A stretch of 64,000 nt of DNA from Artocarpus heterophyllus (taxonomy: Eukaryota > Streptophyta > Magnoliopsida > Rosales > Moraceae): contig CM046343.1 of assembly GCA_025403435.1 (NCBI GenBank), forward strand, positions 30,352,930 through 30,416,929. Direction: 5' to 3'. Shown piece after piece: positions 21,732-34,134 of this stretch. The notes under the pieces were generated by a model. The model worked only from the letters and a program-made list of their open reading frames with translations. It had not been told where the DNA came from and searched no databases. The position numbers were made by a program, and so were the translations under genes. Each line of letters begins with the position of its first letter. The stretch's first letter is position 1.

Positions 21732-24700
21732 ATGGAAGACGGAGTGGGGGAGGAGGTGACCCCACTGGATGCAGCTGAGGGTGGTCACCTACAAGGAAAG
21801 GATAATGAGTATTTTATGAGACACGAAAGCTTTAATATGTTGGAATCACAGGAAATGCTAATACCAGGTGAGGGTGATTATTCAAACAACTCACATCAAG
21901 AATTTGGAGACATTTTGGATGCTAAGAACATTGGAGGTGTAAGCGATGTAAACGTACTAGAACACCCGTATAGCAATACTCGTTCCTTGGACGATGCTGG
22001 TGTCACAGTGGAAGAATTAACTGTGAGAAATTTCAACGGTTCACATTTAGCCATTGTTGGTACATCAACCAGTTTACGTTTAGATAAAGTGCAGACTAGA
22101 CAAAGCCAGTGGCAACATCTATATCAGTTAGCAAGCGGGTCAGGTACTGGTAGTTCACGTGGAAATGCTGCATACAAGGATAATGGTCAGAGAATGGCTG
22201 GTGGCTTAGAGGTTGTGGGTTACTCATCTTTTCCCGAGTTTTTTGTCCAAAAGTCTTGCAATGATAATAACCACAATGAAGTGGACAAATTGAAAACTTC
22301 TGAAAATAGAGGGATTTCAGGTAATGCTCCTGGTTCTATCCGGACAAGGATTCTATCAAAATCAGGGTTTTCTGAATTTTTTGTGAAAAACACCTTGAAA
22401 GGCAAGGGGATCATATTCAAAGGCCCATCCCAAGATGGTTCCCATCTTGAGCCTAGAGATTGGAATAGTACAAAGCTTGCTGGTGGAGCTGTAGCAGTTT
22501 CTGATGTACCACGGGATCATGATGCTAAAATTATTAATCAGCCTTCCTATGTGCTAAATGCCAGATTTAGGGCCGGGGTTTCTGATTACGATGGCATTAG
22601 TTTGAGAGAATGGCTGAAAGTTGGACGTTCTCAAGTGAATAAAACGGAGCGCTTGTATGTATTTAGACAGATTGTGGAACTGGTGGATTGTTCTCACACA
22701 CATGGAGTTGCCTTGCCTAGCTTAAGACCATCTTATTTCAAGTTGTTGCCTTCAAATACGGTGAAGTACCTTGGATTGCCTGACAGAAAAGACATATCAC
22801 AGAGTATGATAGATCAAGGTCTTTCTTTTTCAGAGAATAACCTGCCTGGGAAAAGGCAAGTGGAGCAGAATATTTTTTCTTCAGTTGGCTTGTCGGCAAA
22901 GAAGCTAAAGTTGAGCCAAAACACAACAGCTCTAAGGCAGTGGCTTCAGTTTCCTACAAATTCAGACTTCAAACAGGAAGTTGCAAATTCTGGCCAAGTG
23001 AACATTGCTGGTCAACAAAACATCGTTAATGAATTCAATGAAGGTGACCTGGTGACAAAACATGGGACTGGAAGCAAGTCTGGCAGCCTTCTTGTGTCTA
23101 ATACAAGAGAACATATGGCAATTGGAAGCGAGCAGTTGGAAGAGAAGTGGTATACAAGTCCCGAAGAGCTAAATGAGGGCAGCTGCAAAACTTTATCAAA
23201 TATCTACTGTCTGGGTGTACTTCTTTTTGAGGTGCGGAAATTGTTGAACATCATCATTACTGCCCTTGTATAACAGTATATTTTTTGTCCTGATCCGAGG
23301 CGTGTTTGTAAACACAAATAGGCAAAGAGACACATATTCACTAACTTCTATTTGGTGCCTATATCATGCTGAATAATGTAGTCTTCTATTTAGATGCTGC
23401 AAAAAGCGTTATTTAGAGGAGTTTCTTACTTGCTTTATTATACAAAAATCCAACCTCCAGCTATTTTGAATGGGAGATGAGATTTTTTGACTGTTAATCT
23501 ATGTCTATAGGCATCTTTTAAGTGTTTTAGGCAAAAACTGGAGTTTAACATGTAGCTATTGTCGTTTGTTTTGGCATTCTTGAGGAATTGAATCTTAACA
23601 AAAATTAAATAATTTAAGGGGCATCTATAAAAGAAGATAATTTGGTTCTATTTTTCCTTTTCTTGTAGTTTTTGTTTCTTGTATTATTTGAAAGAGTTTA
23701 TATTTGTCTGCATTTTAATTATTTCCTTAATATTTCTTTGTACGTTTTGAATAATTTGCATGTATTATTTCACGTGTTTCCACCATTCAGTTAGACTATT
23801 GAGTATTCTTTTTGATGATCATTTTATTTAGTTGCAGAGTTTTTTAATTATTGAAAACAAAAAATCATCTACGTATTGACTAAAAATCTCATTGATTAGT
23901 TTGGGTTGTTTTTTTTTCAGTTACTTGCCAATTTTGACTCGGATAGCATGCATGCTGCAGCTATGGCAGATTTGCGTCGTAGGATTCTTCCTCCAAATTT
24001 TCTATCAGAAAATCCCAAGGAAGCCGGTTTCTGTCTTTGGCTACTTCATCCTGAACCATCATCACGTCCAACAACAAGGTAGTCCTATTTTCTTGTCCAC
24101 TAAATGAAGTTTTGGAGAATGCTTTAAATGGCCTGAGATACGGCCATCTTTGCTCCATCCATAATCCCAAGATATATTTCCTTGGTTAACTATCTTGTAA
24201 GGAATGAAAATATATTTTGTTTACTAAAAGGATAATAGAAGCCACATGATCTTTGAAACGTGGATTTTCTCTTTTCATTATCAGTCAATTAAAGTTCAAC
24301 GAATTACAAGTGTATCTGCTCCCACTTCAGAACATTTTCATTTTATCACTTTCTTACCTTAATTGAAAATAATGGACTTGTAATAGATTTGGGTAAAAAA
24401 CATTTTTTTTAATTCTCCACTGTGTCTTATACCAGGATACAATGTCTTGAGTTAATAATTGTTGCTTTATAACAGGGAAATCCTGCAATCTGAAGTAGTT
24501 AGTGGGTTGAATGAGGTGTGTGCTGAAGATTTGTCTTCATCTATTGACGAGGATGATAATGAGTTGGATTTATTATTGCATTTCGTCACGTCACTAAAAG
24601 AACAGAAGCAGAAGGATGCCTCTAAGTTAGTGGAAGATCTACAATGCTTAGAAGCAGATATTGAAGAAGTTGAGAGAAGGCACCATCCCAAAGAAGACTT

Positions 24701-26757
24701 GGCTTATTCTTGTTTGCATGGTGATTCTTCCGTCTGTGGAAGGCCAAATACATTTATTCATAGAGAACCTTCAAGCTCAGATGTGCTTTCTCAGTTATCC
24801 CCTGTTCCCAACACAACGGAGTCGAGGTTAATGAAAAATATTAGTCAGCTTGAAAGCGCTTACTTCTCTATGAGATCCAAAATTCAGCTCCCCGAGACTG
24901 ATGCAATGGTACGCCAAGACAAGGAGTTGTTGAGAAATCGGGAGAATTGGTACTTGACACGGAAAGAGAAACAGATTCCAACCGATCGCCTGGGAGCCTT
25001 TTTTGATGGCCTGTGCAAGTATGCTCGTTACAGTAAGTTTGAAGTGCGCGGAGTACTAAGAAATGGGGAACTTAACAGTTCCTCTAATGTAATATGCTCC
25101 TTGAGTTTTGACAGAGATGAGGACTACTTTGCAGCTGCTGGAGTCTCGCAGAAATTAAAGATATTTGAATTTAATTCCCTCTTTAATGATTCTGTTGACA
25201 TTCATTATCCAGTGATCGAGATGGCAAATAGATCAAAGCTCAGTTGTGTTTGCTGGAACAGCTATATCAAAAACTATTTGGCTTCAACTGATTATGACGG
25301 TGCAGTCAAGGTTTGTATCTTGTGCCATTAGTGAGTATTCAAATTTTATTTTGTTTTCTTTTGAAAGAGCACTTGTGTTTTATTGTTACTGCACCAGTCC
25401 CTACCTATTCAGCTTTATTATAATTGCAGGATTGATTTGTAACGATAAACTGTCTTACTGTTTTTTAATGTTCTTATATTGCTCATGACATGGCTTTCTT
25501 CAATTTTCAGTTGTGGGATGCTAGTACTGGTCAGGCTTTTTCTCAATACAACGAGCATGAAAAGAGAGCGTGGTCTGTTGACTTTTCACAAGTGTATCCC
25601 ACAAAATTAGCCAGTGGAAGTGATGATTGTTCTGTGAAATTGTGGAGCATTAATGATGTATGCTCTCTCTCTCTCTCTCTATGAATGTATATACATTTTT
25701 ATTTTTATCTGCTCAATGCGTTATCTTTCTCTTTTGTTTTTCCTTCTCTTTTTGTGCAGAAAAATTCTTTAGGAACTATCAGGAACATTGCAAATGTCTG
25801 CTGTGTTCAGTTCTCTCCCCACTCCACTAACTTGCTGGCCTTTGGTTCTGCGGATTACAAAATCTATTGCTATGATCTTCGGTATGCTAAAACAGCCTGG
25901 TGTGTATTGGCTGGTCATGACAAAGCTGTAAGCTACGTGAAATTCTTGGACTCTGAGGCCCTTGTTTCTGCCTCCACTGACAACACTTTAAAGCTATGGG
26001 ATCTCAATAAAAGCACTTCTGCTGGACTTTCCCCCAATGCTTGCAGCTTAACGCTTAGGGGGCACGCTAATGAAAAGGTTTTTTTTTTTTTTATGAATTA
26101 ATTTTTATGTTGATATGTTCCTTGATAGTTTGATCTGTTCATGATGCTAGAATCTGGGTATATATGTGTGCATGTATACACACATAAATGTTACTTTTTT
26201 CCTTGCCTTCTTGACAATAAGATTTGGATCTAATTCTTGCTTCTACATCTCAAGTATCTCGCTCTGTATTTTTTTACCTATGGTTGATAAGTGGTTTGAT
26301 GTTTTCAGAACTTTGTGGGTTTGTCAGTTGCTGATGGTTATATAGCATGTGGTTCAGAAACAAACGAGGTACTTGATGCACTATTGTGTCATTTTGCTTT
26401 TTTGATAAATTGGATGAGAAAAAAATCTGGAATAGATGAAAATAAAAATTCGCTGCATTATTTCATCAATATTCGGCATTTTATCAAAATATAGCCTGCT
26501 TTTAAATTTTTATGGATGTCGTTCTCTCTGCTTATTATTATTCTTATGATTTTCCTTCTCTCTAGGTTTATGCTTACTACAGATCCCTACCTATGCCGAT
26601 TACTTCTCTCAAGTTTGGCTCCATTGATTCAATTTCTGGAAAGGAGACTGATGACGATAACGGCCAGTTTGTTTCCAGTGTATGCTGGAGAGGGAAATCA
26701 GAAATGGTTGTTGCGGCCAACTCAAGTGGATGTATAAAAGTGTTGCAGATGGTTTAA
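21732..26757 (+). CDS. SPA2: SPA1/SPA2-type protein, light-signalling suppressor of phytochrome A
   Basis: Coding exons 21732-23231, 23921-24078, 24476-25310, 25511-25657, 25760-26077, 26309-26368 and 26566-26757 join in frame to 1069 residues. SPA1 and SPA2 are about 1030; SPA3 and SPA4 are clearly shorter. Residues ~270-550 are a divergent kinase-like domain ([22 protein letters not shown], and a SPEELN region), then a coiled coil (~580-622, rich in Leu/Glu/Lys). A C-terminal seven-bladed WD40 propeller follows from ~748 ([37 protein letters not shown]). SPA proteins bind COP1 through the coiled coil. As CUL4-DDB1 substrate receptors in the nucleus they promote ubiquitination of HY5, CO and other light regulators in darkness. 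The start [17 protein letters not shown] resembles SPA2-type proteins of dicots, so SPA2 is my best guess. All seven exons are intact. Confidence 0.93.
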
Positions 26758-28119
26758 GGAAAATGTGCCCGTTTAACATCAACTTAGATTTGACATCCAT
26801 ATTTGTATATGCCCGCTAGCAGTATGTAGCGCACCATTTTTTTGATTGGGGCCCATTCTTGAGCCGAAACTAGGAGTTTGGTTGGAGAATTGGAGATCAA
26901 CTTGCTCTTTGACATATCTGCCACGGATTCTACCATTTATGTGAGACGAAGGGTAAAATCCTCGAGAATACAGTAGATCATTTCAGCTCTAGACACCGAT
27001 AAAAACCGAACTCTAAATCTTGTTGTGACACAAGATTAGTAGTTCAGGAGGGTTGAAACAAGTGGGAAATAACAGAAGGGATCCAAGGATTGCTTGCAGG
27101 GAGAGCTGGTACTTAAAATTTGAAATGATAGTATCAAGGGTCAATATGAGTACAGGATCGTGCTTGTAACTAGAAAGAGATATGGTTCCAGTTTGTGACC
27201 CGGCTTTTTGTAGTTCTTGTAACATAACAGATTATTCCACCGTGTCCATATTTAGTTCTTGGTGGAGGAATGGCATTTGTAGTTAAGGTTTTTTTTTTTT
27301 TTTTAAGATATTCTTGAGAGTTGGAAGCAAATTAGAAACGATTTTACAAGAAATTCCTTATTACTTGTACCTATAACAGGTAATGTCAAAGCTCAGCTCG
27401 TTTAAATTTTCTGAGTTTGTGATTAATACGAAATTCAAATCTTTGCCCAATTTATATATTTCATGTATCTTAAATAAATATACCGTAAAATATTGTAATT
27501 TGGGTGCAATTGTCAATCTTCTTCTTTTTTTTTTTAATCTTTTTGACATCATGAACAAAAACATATGATCTATACACTGCTGAATCCATGAAGAGAATCC
27601 ATACAGACACTATCTTGATCAGAAAAGAATTCAACCAAAAAAAAAAAAAGAAAAAAAGAATCAATGAACATATTTCTCTGAACAAGTGACAAGAAAGAAT
27701 GCAGACAAGAAAGTTAGTCTAGTGGCGCTAGGAGTTCAGGTTAGGTGGGGCTTGAGGGAGGTTGTGTGTTTAATCCGTCTCGTGTAGACAAAAGATGAGG
27801 AAAATAAAAAGGTAGAAGTGAGACGGAGAGAGAACGAAAATGAGGAGAAAAATGCCATTAAAAGAACTAAACCACACAAAGGCAACTGTACAAAGGAAGA
27901 AAAATCTACCATTACAACTCAAAACTTTTTGTCCCATGACACACAAATTTACGAATTGCCAAAGTGTGCGACAGAGAAGGAGAAACTTCATGGCTACCTA
28001 TCAAACAAAACTGCAAATTTTGTCTAAGGGTTACAAAAAGCAACATCTGTATGTTTAGAATTATAGTTGATATCCTCCCATACCCTTAAAAAAAGAATAA
28101 AAAGGTGGAAGCCTAGCAA
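26758..28119. other. Convergent 3' intergenic region between SPA and MLKL
   Basis: Holds the 3'UTRs of the two tail-to-tail genes. No coding region supported. Bases 27715-27775 carry weak tRNA-promoter-like words (TCTAGTGGCGCTAGGAG, GTGTTTAATCC) that could be a SINE relic in plus orientation; low confidence. Several T/A homopolymer runs. Confidence 0.55.
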
Positions 28120-30326
28120 CTACAACTTGTGTATCTCTGAATCCGAGACATGCCCAGGAATTTTCCTTCTTCCTCTTCTCAGTGGACTTGTAACCAACTT
28201 CACCTGACCTTCTCCCTTCATCTTCAAACTTGGACTGTTGGAACCCGACAGCAATGTTCTCGGCCTCTGAGCTTTTGGTGTCCCTGAGAAACCAAAACCA
28301 CATATTTTCAGATTCCTAAAATTATTTTTAGCATATAACAATGATGAATATTATATGGAGAAATGAACTGAAGTTCACTTGTGAAAAACTGACCTAAGCC
28401 TGTTCTACCCTTCACTTCTGGAAATTTTATAGTGACTCTCTTCGTTGGTGCCTGGGAGAAAACCGACCTCGCATCACTGCTTGCTGGAATCACATGGTCT
28501 TCAATCACAGATGCCACGTACTCATCATTGCATACGGAGGCTGATTCCCTAAAAATCGAGCCCGCATCACTTATCAACTCCTGGTGGTTATCTTTACTTG
28601 CTGCGCAAGTCTTCTCCTTCTCAGCAAGCATATAAGAAAACATCTGAAATGGAACTTGCGACACCAAGGAAACATCAGAAGACCACCTTTCTGCAGAGTC
28701 CTTGAGAAACCACGCCTCCATGTCGCAAAAATCTACCAGAGGTGATTGCGTTAACGGCAGGGCTTGGTCTGGATTCAAGGCAAGGAATTTCCTGATGTAG
28801 CGTAGAATTCTACAGATGGATGAGAAGCTTGGGCGGTGAGACGGGTCGGTTTGCCAACATCTTTTGATTAAGTTGACAAGGTATTTTGGTGAAGTGGGGG
28901 AGAAAAGAGGCCTCTCTCCTGCTCTTATGTTTCGGCTCATCTTGTCTCCTTGCAGATGTCCATCATCAAAAGGTACTTTCCCGGTCAAGAGCTCAAAACA
29001 TATCATGCCAAAGCTATAGACATCTGCCTTTTCTGTATACTTCTTAGAGCTAGAGTTATTCCCTGGCTGTTGTTCTTGCTCGGCTAGAACTTCTGGGGCA
29101 TGCCAAATGAAGGGATTGATTGTCGGCGTCGCATTTTGGTTTGGCGAGTTTTTCTTGTTGACAGATGATAGTCCAAACCCCGAGATCTTCACCTGCAAAT
29201 AGCCTTCCGTGGAGTTTCTCACCTTGAGGAAGATATTAGAAGGGTTCAACTCTCCATGATATACCTGCTGCAAGTGGAGATATTCCATGCCTCTTGCAAT
29301 CTGAAGCATGAGATCAACCATAAAGGGAATTGGGATCAAAACCTGCCTCGTCGGACCATAATTCTCCTTCATGTAGGCTGACAGATCCTTGCTCATCAAC
29401 TCCATAACAAGAAAAAACTCCTTTTTCTCCTCATCACAGAACCCGCAAAGGTATTGCACCATATTGGAGTGGCAAAGCAAAAGGAGGTTGGAAATCTCAC
29501 TAGTCAAAGGCTGAATCTCGCCAAAGAAGTGCCTCATGGCAAAAGTTTCCCCCAACCATTGGATTTCCTTGTACTCGCTTCCGCCCCCTAATCGGCGTCG
29601 AACTTGGTAGTCCTTAGACCCCAATAGGATTGAACTCGGGAAGAGTTTTCCCCGATTAGCCTCCTGTCCGTTGAGTTTATTAAGCAACAAATCCACAAGC
29701 TTTAGCTCATTCTTTGTCAGGGAAGAAGAAATTGAGCTTCTCTTCTCTTGAAGTGCTTCAATAAGCCTCCATCTATCTTCCTTCCAAGCACTATCCAATC
29801 TGTTGCATATCTCTTTAGGGACTAAATACTGCTTCCCGAATCGCCATTGGAAGAGCTCCGGATCGTTCCATTCCTTGTCGTACTTTTTCCTCAACACAAT
29901 CCTTCTCTTTCGCATCTCTTCTTGGTCAAGTCCCGCAATCTCCCCCGCATTCTCAATGGCCTCGATTACGGCAGGAAAATGGCTGAGCAGATTGTGGGCA
30001 TGAAATTCGACGCAATCTTTGTTCTGATGGAGGCTAATTGCTTTGCCCCACCAGTCCTTGGAATCCATGCAGTGCTTGACATAAACCTCTCCTTCTTTGA
30101 AGACCCTTTGAAGATCCTTCAAAGGCTGCTCAAGTGCTTTCCATTTCAAATTCTTCTCTCCGAATTTCAGGTTCTGCCTTATCTCATCCGCGATCGTGTC
30201 GAAGGCCAAGATGAACATGTCGAGCAGCAAACAACACTGGCTTCGGTTGATCCGAATGTCGTCTTGTAAAACCATTAGAGCCCTCAGGCCTCCCAGGATC
30301 TCCCCGACGTGCCGGAACTGTTCCAT
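28120..30326 (-). CDS. MLKL: Plant MLKL: HeLo domain plus pseudokinase protein
   Basis: Exons 30326-28394 and 28283-28120 (minus strand; intron GT at 28393, AG at 28284) give 698 residues. The start MEQFRHVGEILGGLRALMVL is that of the DUF1221/HeLo four-helix domain (residues ~1-200). A kinase fold covers ~240-515, and a long basic/serine-rich tail ends in IPGHVSDSEIHKL. Plant MLKLs resemble animal MLKL, the executor of necroptosis, and form tetramers that move to the plasma membrane and promote TNL-type immunity. The kinase is predicted dead. The ATP-lysine is replaced (AMRHF, Arg265), the catalytic loop reads HGELNPSN (357-364, no Asp at the HRD position), and the DFG motif reads GFG (383-385). 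Immediately upstream, a 5'UTR intron is plausible (donor at 30777, acceptor at 30332). Confident on family; which paralogue (MLKL3-like by neighbourhood) is inferred. Confidence 0.92.
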
Positions 30327-31141
30327 TCTGTCTATGGAATCAAAAAAGAAGAAGGATTATTCGGGTTCCCTCAGGAATTTATTAACTGGAACCAAAAAAG
30401 AAAACAAGCCAAGGCCTAAGACCTGCGTAGATAACCAAAAAAAAAAAAAAAAGATATCAAATATTTTGAGAGACAAAACCAAAGAGCAAAAGGCATCTAA
30501 ACCAACAAAAAGAAGTTACCAACAATGAAGAGACTTGGTTGGTTCTACTCTACAAAGAATTTGAACTAACAATAAATATGTAAAAATCTGTATTTTGCAC
30601 TTAAAAAAATATACTCTTTTAATTTGTTCCAAACAAAACTTAGCTATAAATAATCTGCAACTAAGAAATTCCTCAAAACCCCGAAACAACTTGAAGGAAA
30701 TCTATCTGCAGAAACGAAACAGGTTGAGAAAATCCCATGTGAATAAAGAAAAGAAAAAACAAAAAAAAACGACTTACAGGTTCTGAAAACAACTGCGTTT
30801 CAAGAAACCCCTGAGGCAAAGAATAGAATAATTCCTTAGAAAAAAGGTGGGTATTTTATTTATTTATTTTTTTTTGGTGTTTGTAGACTAATTTTGTGTA
30901 CTAAAAACAGAACAAAAACAGAGAGGTGAGAAGGGAAAAAAATAAAAAATAAAATAAAAGAAAACGGAAAATGCAAGGTGGAATTATGGGATTTTGTGTA
31001 AGTTTTGTAACGACCTGGTATTTAGGAAAAAGCTAAAAGGAAATGAAAAAAAAAAAAGAGGGCAATTTCTTTCTCTGGCATGGACGGGAAAATGGGGGCG
31101 TGGCCGTTGAACAATTCTGACATTATTACGCCTAAAACACT

Positions 31142-31153
31142 CCTCTATTTATA
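31142..31153 (-). promoter_or_regulatory. TATA box of the MLKL gene
   Basis: The minus strand reads TATAAATAGAGG, a near-ideal plant TATA box. Transcription would start around 31115-31125, leaving a ~340 bp first 5'UTR exon before the donor at 30777. Confidence 0.65.
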
Positions 31154-31159
31154 TGCTTG

Positions 31160-33395
31160 AAAGGTGTACTTCCCGCGACTTTCGTCTTCATTATTAAAAA
31201 AAATATTAATTAAAAGCAAAAAAACAAAATTACCATTTTCACGGTTAATTACTTGAACGAGGCAAATAAACCACCCACATTTATTGAATTAAAATATAAT
31301 TTTAATTTGTAAATATTTTATATGTGTCTCGAAATAATATCATTTAAAAATTACAATGACATTAAAGATATTTTAATAGTATTTTGATTATTACGTTGAA
31401 TTTTAATTTCATAACTATATTATCATTAGAGTAATTTTTTTAATTACTTCTCATAAACAATGGCGTTTAGATAGAGTTCTTCTGTTAGGCTTTTTACGCT
31501 GTTGCCTTTGAACTTTGATCGAATTAATAAGTTGCTCTTTTCATGTCTTAATTGTGGTAAATTGCATCATGTATTAAATAATATTAAAATTTTGAAATAG
31601 GGCCTGTTTGTTCACAAAAATTTAAATCTTCATTCAAATACTCGAACCAAACGGGCTCTAATGTTTTCATGTATGTGACATGATGCGATTTCACTAGATG
31701 TATTATCAATAGAAAATTTCAGTCTTTTTTTTCAAACGAGTTCATGTAACCTATTGGAAAGTATTTTCATCCAAATCTTACCATCCGTAATTGTCATTTG
31801 GGAACTACCATACATTTAAAAAAAATTGAAATGCAATTTATAAAATCTACAATTCCAAGATAATTTCCCAATCTTAGAAAATTTTAGAGGGTAAATGTGT
31901 GATAAGAAGTTTCTTATGATTGTTGTCGACCTGTAAAACCACAGAAATCAAAAGGGCTTTTGGGCAAAGCTAATGATAGAAAAGAAAAAATGTCCACCTA
32001 AAGTGGTGAAAAGAGTCCATCAAAACACTGTGTAAAGAGGGTTTGGTAGACAAAATACAATTACACGACTGTTCTTTGAGCACGTCTGTTTATAGAAAAA
32101 ACATCATTGCAATTACTTTCATGTTGATTAGAAGTAAAAACAATAATGTGTATGTATGAGAGTTTATGAGATGGAAAAATATTTCCTCTTGTTGATCATG
32201 AAGCATGAAACAAACAAAAATAGTTGAAAATATGTACATGTGGAGAAATTACAATGTATAATACGATTGTTAATACCAACCATAAAATGTAATAACACAA
32301 TCTTATAAGATACTAATGGTAAATTGGTTATAAACGTCACGTGTTAATAAAAAGTGGATTGTAAGACTAGTTTTTATTAATTGTAGTGTTTAATAGTGAT
32401 AGTGTCTATATAAAGGTAAATTCAAAATTATGATTTATACTTTAAAAAAATGACTTTTTTAATGAAAACCAAAATTAACTATAAATGTTTTTTAACTATT
32501 AAAACTGTTAGATCTAATACTAGTAGTTTTTTTTTTAATTCCACCAAAAAAAACTGCCAAAAACGTTATGCTTTGCGACAATTTAAAAAAAATAAATAAA
32601 AAAACCTGAGAGAGCGATGTCGGGGAATTTAATTCATTTATTTATTTTTCATTAAATACTGTAGGAAATGAATTTGGTCCAATCATTGCGTGCCACGTGG
32701 CATTATGAGAGAGGTGGCCGGCACGTTTAACATTTTCAAGGCGTTGTTGAGACGGCGAGATTCCGAGGCGTGACGTCCACGACGTTAAACTGCCTTACTA
32801 GAAGAATGCCACAACCAACGGGAGGGGTACTAGTGGTGGGCTCCATCCACATACGAACCAATGGAATCCTGCCACGTGGAACCAGCTCATGAGTCAATGC
32901 AGTGTTTGGTAATGGAGATAACCACTGCCCATGTAAAACGGCCATTCTCGCCTTCAAAGAAAAACAAAAAAAAAAAAAGGGTCAAATACGTGTTTGTTAA
33001 TTTGATTAACGTCTGTTATTAGCGTCCCTTAAATGCTAACCCAAACATCCTTTTCTATTCTTGATTCGAAATGGTTATTCAACTGTCCCTCGTGTTTTTC
33101 CAATTAAAATAATGATCATTGAAAACAATTGCTTTCCATTTTTAATTTAGAGATTTGCATGGAGAATTGAGAAAATTCGAGTCATTTTCATGGTATACGG
33201 AATTCAAACTAAAAGAAAAATAATTTTATTTAGAGGCTGAAATACTTAACAAAGCACTAAACCTTTCTTTTATTACTCGTCAATTTTTTTTTTTGTTTTG
33301 TTGAAAAAAATTGGGATTTGATATCAATGAGGTTCCCTAAAAATAAAAGGTTTATTTAAATATAAAAAAATAAAAGGTCAATGACCATTTTAGAG
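31160..33395. other. AT-rich spacer upstream of MLKL with a GC-richer patch
   Basis: No gene supported. Bases 32690-32960 are distinctly richer in GC and carry two CCACGTGG-type G-boxes (about 32692-32699 and 32872-32879). A 73-codon open frame on the minus strand there has no recognisable domain. The patch could be a distal regulatory region or the promoter relic of a lost gene. Bases 31600-31670 and 36170-36290 share a CAAATACTCGAACCAAACGG repeat terminus. Confidence 0.5.
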
Positions 33396-34134
33396 GGGCG
33401 AATATGGTGTTTTTGTTGCTGTTCATGAACCGAATTGTCAAGAAAGACGAGTTGGAGATGTTCTGTATGGTGCTATGGATGATTTGGAAGAACAGAAACC
33501 TGATTTCTTATGGTGAAAGTTGTGGTATGGCTGATCAGACACTCAAAGATGCGGCTCTATGGCGGATGGAATATCAGGCATACTAGAATATTAAACGCAG
33601 ATTTGTGCAGCAATGATTGGTCCCCTTCGCAGGTGAATACATTGAAGCTAAATGTGGATGCTTCAGTTGTTGATAATATGGATCACATTGGTGTGGGAGG
33701 AGTTATTTGAGATTCCACAGGTTTTGTTAAGGGGGCTTTCTGCAAGAGAATTCCAGGCAAATTCAGTCCTCTTGTTGCAGAATGTTTTGCGGTTCGTGAA
33801 GGACTTTTCTTTGCAAGAGACAGTGGTCTTTAGGTTTCAATAGTGGAGAGTGATCCTGACTCGGTTGTCAGTATGATCCGGGACCCGTGCACAGATGATG
33901 TTGAAGAACCTATTCTGAACGGCAGAAGCCAGGGGTGGTTCTCGTTACTATGTTCATCGTTGTCTATGTAACAAAGCAGCCCACGCGCCAGCGCAATTTG
34001 CTTTCTCTATGGTTGATGTTTTGTATTGGCTAGAAGAATGTCCTGAATGTATTTTTGAGTTTGTAAGTACTGAAATGGCTGCTACTTAATCTAAGATCAG
34101 CCCTTTTTATTTAAAAAAAAAAAAAAAAAAAAAA
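33390..34134 (+). mobile_element. 5'-truncated LINE remnant with RNase H domain and poly(A) tail
   Basis: In the plus direction, fragments of a plant LINE-type RNase H are visible across shifting frames: FCMVLWMIWKNRN, then LKLNVDAS, VGGVI, and stretches like LVAECFAVREGLFFARDSGL. Stop codons and frame changes occur throughout. The copy ends in an A run at about 34111-34134, as expected for a LINE 3' end. No target duplication was recognised. Host RNase-H-like genes share this fold, but the poly(A) and decay favour a LINE. Confidence 0.65.

Noticed and set aside
29803..30528. Plus-strand open frames across the MLKL exon
   Set aside because: Antisense to a conserved coding exon; no independent support.
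32736..32957. 73-codon minus-strand open frame in the GC-richer patch
   Set aside because: No recognisable domain and no promoter or intron signals; kept only as an unassigned regulatory-like patch.
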